NCBI GenBank assembly: GCA_039566865.1
Contig: CM076953.1
Location: 3,658,001 to 3,722,000, forward strand
Length of the DNA stretch: 64,000 nucleotides
Direction of reading: 5' to 3'
DNA from: Aurelia coerulea
Taxonomy: Eukaryota > Cnidaria > Scyphozoa > Semaeostomeae > Ulmaridae
This document shows, piece after piece, positions 54,701 to 60,700 of this stretch. Position 1 is the stretch's first letter. Every line of letters starts with the position of its first letter. The notes below the pieces were generated by a model. The model did not search any database, was not told where the DNA came from, and saw only the letters and a list, made by a program, of their open reading frames with translations. The position numbers and the translations under genes are program-made.

Positions 54701-57700
54701 TTTTCCTACTGCATGTCGAATTTCTAATGAACATTTCTGACAGGTAATCAGGAGCAAGGTCATTTATCGATTTGTAAACCATGCAAGCTGTCTCGGTTTT
54801 TATCATATCTGCTACAGTAGGCCAATTCAAACTTTTAATCAAAGCACTAGCAGAAGAATCATAACTGTATAGCATAGAAATGAAAGTAAGAGTAGTATCT
54901 TCCTCATGGATACCGATCAGTCCCAATCCATCCAGCTGCGCTCGACAAGGTAGGAGATAAAAAACGGCACATTTGCAAAGCCATGTAATCGAGGAGAGGT
55001 AAACACAATCCTCGTTTTAATCGATCGTTTTTGCCAAGCATGCTTCGTCGTGTGGGTAGGATTTGTTGTTTATGCTGTACGCATTCTTTCAAAAATAAAC
55101 CATCAACGCATATGGATACAGAGTTTATAAATGCAAGTCTTCAGCCAATACCAAGTCACCAAATTCTCATTCATGAGGAAGGTACTTCTATTATCATATT
55201 ATCGCTGAATTTTATTTTCATACTGTCCAAAAATGAACGTAAACGGATAGACTAACATGAAAAAGCAGGTTATGTAGTGATTAAAACTGCTTGATGTTTA
55301 GACTGAATAACATAGCCTATTGTCAACAAAAATGAAATAGAACTGCAAAAGAAATTACAATACATACCACAAGTTCTGCAGTGCCCCCAACTGGAACAAC
55401 ACCCGTTTTAGGGGTTATTGTCATGCCGGCAATAGGCGAAGAGTCTACCACCTACAAATGAAGACAGATTTTGAGAATAATTCACAGAAAAAATTCGTAA
55501 AGCTGTTGTCATAAAATAAGCAAGTGAAACTGAAAATATCGATGAATCACAGCGCACATTTGGAGCCTTATTGTTTTTCCATTAACTTATAGCCTGTCTC
55601 AAATTAGATGTCACCTGCAAATACCCGCGAATAACACCAATATAAATGTTTTGCAAAGGAATTTTGCGTTATCGCCAGTCCCAGGTTATATCTAATTTGA
55701 GACGGACTTTAGTTCTCATTGCCAGCAGCTTGAATCACTTGTTTGTTTTATGTTCAAAACAAAAGCTACGAGAGATGCATATGGGTTTCTTATTCAAATA
55801 ATCCAATTTATATGGTTTTGACCTTGCACCACTGTTTCCATCTTGCTCATTGGCTTAAGGTAGAATTTAGTCTATGTTTGAATGCATGAGAGATAAGCAT
55901 AGGTTCCAAATCTTCCATTGTTTCCAAAAATTTCTGCCCGATTATGGCCGATTTTTGCAAATTTTTCCAACGTTGGGGAGCTACAGCCTACTTACAGCCT
56001 ACACCTACAGCCTACTCATACGCCTGTGTCTATGACCTATTTCTTCTAGTTGAATGTCTTGAAAGAAATTTTAGCTACTTACCTATAAAAATACCGTTAG
56101 ACTTTTCAGAAATTTTGAATATTTTTTGAAATTATAGTGTATTTTGTATTCTAACCCATTTGAAGATATGGCGTCATCAAATTTCTAATTCATAAACCAG
56201 AAGGGTGATAGACTTTTGCTTGATACCTTATTGTTGAAATTCGTAAACTATCGTTTTCCTGAAAATTATTTCATGTTGCGTCAAACACTTTAGAAAATAC
56301 GATGGTTTTCAGGCTTTTTGAAAACTTTTCTTGAATTCTTGAAACGAGGAAAAACACTCTAAATCTGAAAATATTGAAGATTTCAGAAAAGTCCCACGGT
56401 AGAATTATAGCGAAATAGCTAAAGTTTCTTTGAAGTCATTCAGTTCAAAGAAATAGGTAATTAAATTTTACACCAACCAAGATTTGGAACCTATGCTTGA
56501 GAGATACAGATGGTTCTTCAAATAAGATAATTGAATTTACCTTGAAGAAAGCATGATTCTGACCAGTGTTCTTCAGAAAGGCTGATCTCGTTGTATCAAG
56601 ATTGAGAGGAACAGCACCAAACATGACACGATGCTCGACAAATGAACAAGCAGCTGGTGTAATCTATCAAGAAAGGAAAACAATTACGAATAAGACAGAT
56701 TTACGTAGTAAATATTTGTTAACGACGGGCCATTATAAATTTGTCCATCAAATCCCCCAAGCCTCCCACCTTAGTCTAGTTCCCAGTTTCCTACGCAACC
56801 GGGCCTCGTGCTAGTTCCCAGCTGCTTCGAAGTTGTCTTTACCTTGCTGCTTTCGAATATTTACGTTGTGCAAAAAGTTTTACTCAAATTTTGAATCACC
56901 CTCCCACCCTCCCTTTAATGGCAGTTTCAAAGCACATGGAGCACTCCTAGTTATTAACTTCCCTTTCCGATCGAATGGTTATATATAAAGGGGCAGTTTG
57001 GCCACTTTAGGTGGCTTCTGACTGAAGTTCTTAATCATGGCGTAATCAATAATTGGACGTGTTCCTTACATGCACGGGACAGCCCCCATCGAGCTACTGG
57101 GGCTGTCCCAACTGTGCAAATTTAGCTTATCTGTTTTAGTATTAGCGTATGTAATAAGTCCTCCCTGGGTACTGCTCAGCAGGGCACTTAAGTTGTGTAC
57201 CTGTTCAGTACGCCCAGGCAGGCAACAAAGAATAGTAGCAAATTGGTTGTATTGTCAAATGCAACCCCAAACACTGCCAAAACTATACAAAAAGGTACAA
57301 TAAGAAAGAAAACGACAAAATAAGAAAAAGTATTACTGTGTCGTTATTGTGTCGTTCTCAGGGCCCATGGCGTTAATCAACAATTATGAACAAGGGGTCA
57401 AGATGAATATATGAAGTCAAACTACGAGCACGCTTACATTTACCAGTATAGTTTTAATCTGTTACACAAAGTTGTCACGGCTCAAGAGCATTTACAAGAG
57501 CAAAATTTTCTGTAGATCAAAGGAACAAACGTGTCACAGATAAGCAGGAACAGCGAAAACAGGAGGCTGGTCCATTACAGCATAGGGCTCAAATCTTTCA
57601 AATCTCTAAAAAGGTGGGTGTAAATTTCTATCAAAATTTTCTTTGCATTGAATGGCTTGGGAGGAAATATGGTACTCTGCAGTAAATCTGCCATGGAAAT

Positions 57701-60700
57701 TTTTTAAAATCTTGATTATTTTCAAAATGGCGGCATTTAAATTATTTTTGAAAAAATTCATTGAACATTTTGAAAAAATGTAAATCATCGTAAATCCTAA
57801 ACCAATAGAGGAAAGATGATATAACCTTCAAGAAAACCATAGTTTAATAATAATAATAATTAATTTCTTTAAGGTTGGCGTGGTATATAGCACTAGGCTA
57901 ATTAATGCCAACCATTATCGATACAAAAGATGTGTAATAATTATAATCAACCTAAATATAACCTAAATTTACAATAAAATCCTTACATAATCTACAGTTG
58001 CATGAAAAATTCCAAAACTTAATTTCCCTTTTAAAATTCCCTACAGATCGGGACTTTTTTATATGCAATGGCAAATCTCGCCAGAGATTTTGCCCCAGGA
58101 AGCTCACAGTTTCTAGCCCATAGGCTGTAGTCCTAGGTTTGCGTGTATGACGCTCCACAATATGGTTTGTAAGTTTACAGGTTTGTAATTACAACCTTTT
58201 GTGGTCCCTTTGCTGTCGTCACTTTGATAGCCTGCATGCAGACATAGTGATCAAAGTCTGCGCGCAGGCTACACTTTGATGGTCCACTAAAATGGCTGAC
58301 AACAAAGAAATGGCACGTGCAAGGCATGGCGGTTGCAAAGACCTCTTTAAATCCTGCATATTGATGCAAATATTTGTCACTTACCTCAGCACTAGCTCTC
58401 AATTCTAACTGATTTCCTCCTTCAACATTGAGATTGAATGAACCATTCAGGGGTGCATAGTAAGATGGGTAAAATACAACTTCACATTCAAGACTTGAAT
58501 TTGGGTTCACAGCACCTGAAAGAGATTTCAAGCATTCTCGTTCTAAAAAGTTGAGCAATGCAAGTCAAACAGAGATATTTTTCCGTCCATTTTTACTGTC
58601 CGGTATCATGAGGCTGGATTTCTAGCAAATTTTTGCCTGTTTTGATGGATTGTAACCTGAAGCATTTTCGTAAAATGGCTTGTAAGTTGAGAACGATCAA
58701 ACCGATTTTGACCAACTAACCTGGTGTCTCAAAAAAGTACTCCTGTTTAAAAAATCACAAAAACTCAATCATCAAGACCTTCATAAGATTTTCTTTTCGA
58801 CTTATTTTGTCAAGGGCAAAGGAATATTTACAGATGATAAAATATTTGCTTTGGTACAGCAAGGTAGAGAAGTTACCCGTTGAAAACCCTTATTATGAGG
58901 TACAGTTTTTAAGCAAAATACTCAATCTTGCCTAAGAGTCAAAATTTTCAGATTTTTTATCATCATCGAAGTCTCCATTGATAGTACGCATTTATTTCTG
59001 TAATTTATGACCAAACTAGAAGCTTTACATGCACGAAAAAACTGATCTGGCAATCATCAGTGCTTTTTTGCAGTATGATTCAAAACCAGGTAGCCCGAAA
59101 AGAGCTAAATTTGCTAATTTCTAAACCAATTACAATATCAGCTATGTCTTGGAAATAATTTGATCCTTGGCCTACGTGACAAGAAAAGAAAATTGACGAT
59201 CGGCCATGTGATTTTGCATTTTGGTGATTTTGTTAAACAGGAGTTACTTTTTTTTGCGACACCTGATACAATTTTCTATTTAAGTTGACATTTTACTTAC
59301 ACAAGAATTATCAGTCAATAGGAATATGATAAAAGGTTTGAAAACGACAGACTTGGAGTGAGTGAGTGAGTGAGTGAGTGAGTGAGTGAGTGAGTGAGTG
59401 AGTGAGCGAGTGAGTGAGTGAGTGAGTGAGTGAGTGAGTGAGTGAGTGAGTGAGTAATTGTATTTAACGTGCCTAGCCTGCGAAAGTCTCGAGATGACTT
59501 GTTTCCAGCAGGGGACACGGGTTATACATAACCTTTCACTTTTTAGGCACATACACTTGCTATTCTCGCAAGGTATGGGTTTCTGCGCTTGGCGCAGGGG
59601 GGGGGGGGTCCATCAGGGTGACCCCGGTCCTTCCTCTCGATGTGACCACACCTCGTGATTCCTTTTGCCTTTGCCTGGAATTACAGAGAGTTAGCAGCTC
59701 TCCTCACACTTTCGCAGCAAGTATGACCCTGGTGGGATTCGAACCCACGACCTTGCGGTTGTGAGTCCGGCGCCTTAACCACTGGGCCAACCTCGCAGGA
59801 CATTCTTCTGATTCATCAGGTATAGGAAAGCAATACATTTACCTCTGGCTGGTCTGACGGAAAAGGCTGTGCCATCCTTTCCAACATTTGGGGCCCAAGA
59901 GAAATCAGCAATCATATTGCGTTTGTTTTGTAAAGTAATTGTTTTCCTCATCCCTGTGGAAATCAAGAGGACATCATGAGATAAGAACTAAATTCAGAGA
60001 TAAATGAACGCGGCAGAGTTAAGTGGGGAACTTAATGGGATTAATGGGCCGAGTAGCTTATACAGTTTCCGTCAAGTGACTGACGTTAAGCTCGGTCGAG
60101 TGAGGTCAAACGCCGGATGGGTGACCTCTCTGAGGCCTGACCAAGCAACCCACTTCGCCGTCCTTCGGAAGGGACGTTAAACTAGGGGACCCAGGCCTGG
60201 ATGGGGTATGCATAATGGGCTTAAAATAGCTTAAAATAGCTGGAAATATTTCCAGCCCACTAAGAAGAAATTAATGAAAAAGAAAGAGTTTCTGCAAACT
60301 GACAGGAACAAATCTAACTTATTCTTGAAGGTATACTGCAAATACTTTTTCCTGTATTCGTTCATAATTTTTCAATCTGATTGTTTTATGTTCCCTCACA
60401 GTTTGAGGCCATAACCAGCCACTTCAATGTGGAAAGCAAAGAATAGTGTCGTCGGCTGACACTAGAAATTTATGTTAGAGCCCCATGGGGGGGGGGGTAC
60501 ATGACTTGTGGATGGATGGGGGTCTGCTGTCCAGTTTTCAGAAAGCTACCCTCTTCTAATTACATAAACTTGCCTTGGAACTCATTTTATGATGAATTTT
60601 GGTGGAAAACTGCCCATTTTTAACTATTTCATGCAAATTTCAGAAAAACCCCACCCACATTTATGACAAATCTGACGAAAAGGACCCTTGTTTAGAGAAT

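Noticed and set aside
59315..59552. Thr-His-Ser-Leu repeat protein
   Set aside because: Translation of a (GAGT)n microsatellite.
59728..59803. tRNA gene on the minus strand
   Set aside because: The T-arm and D-arm look real but the acceptor and anticodon stems do not pair, and a SINE body follows.
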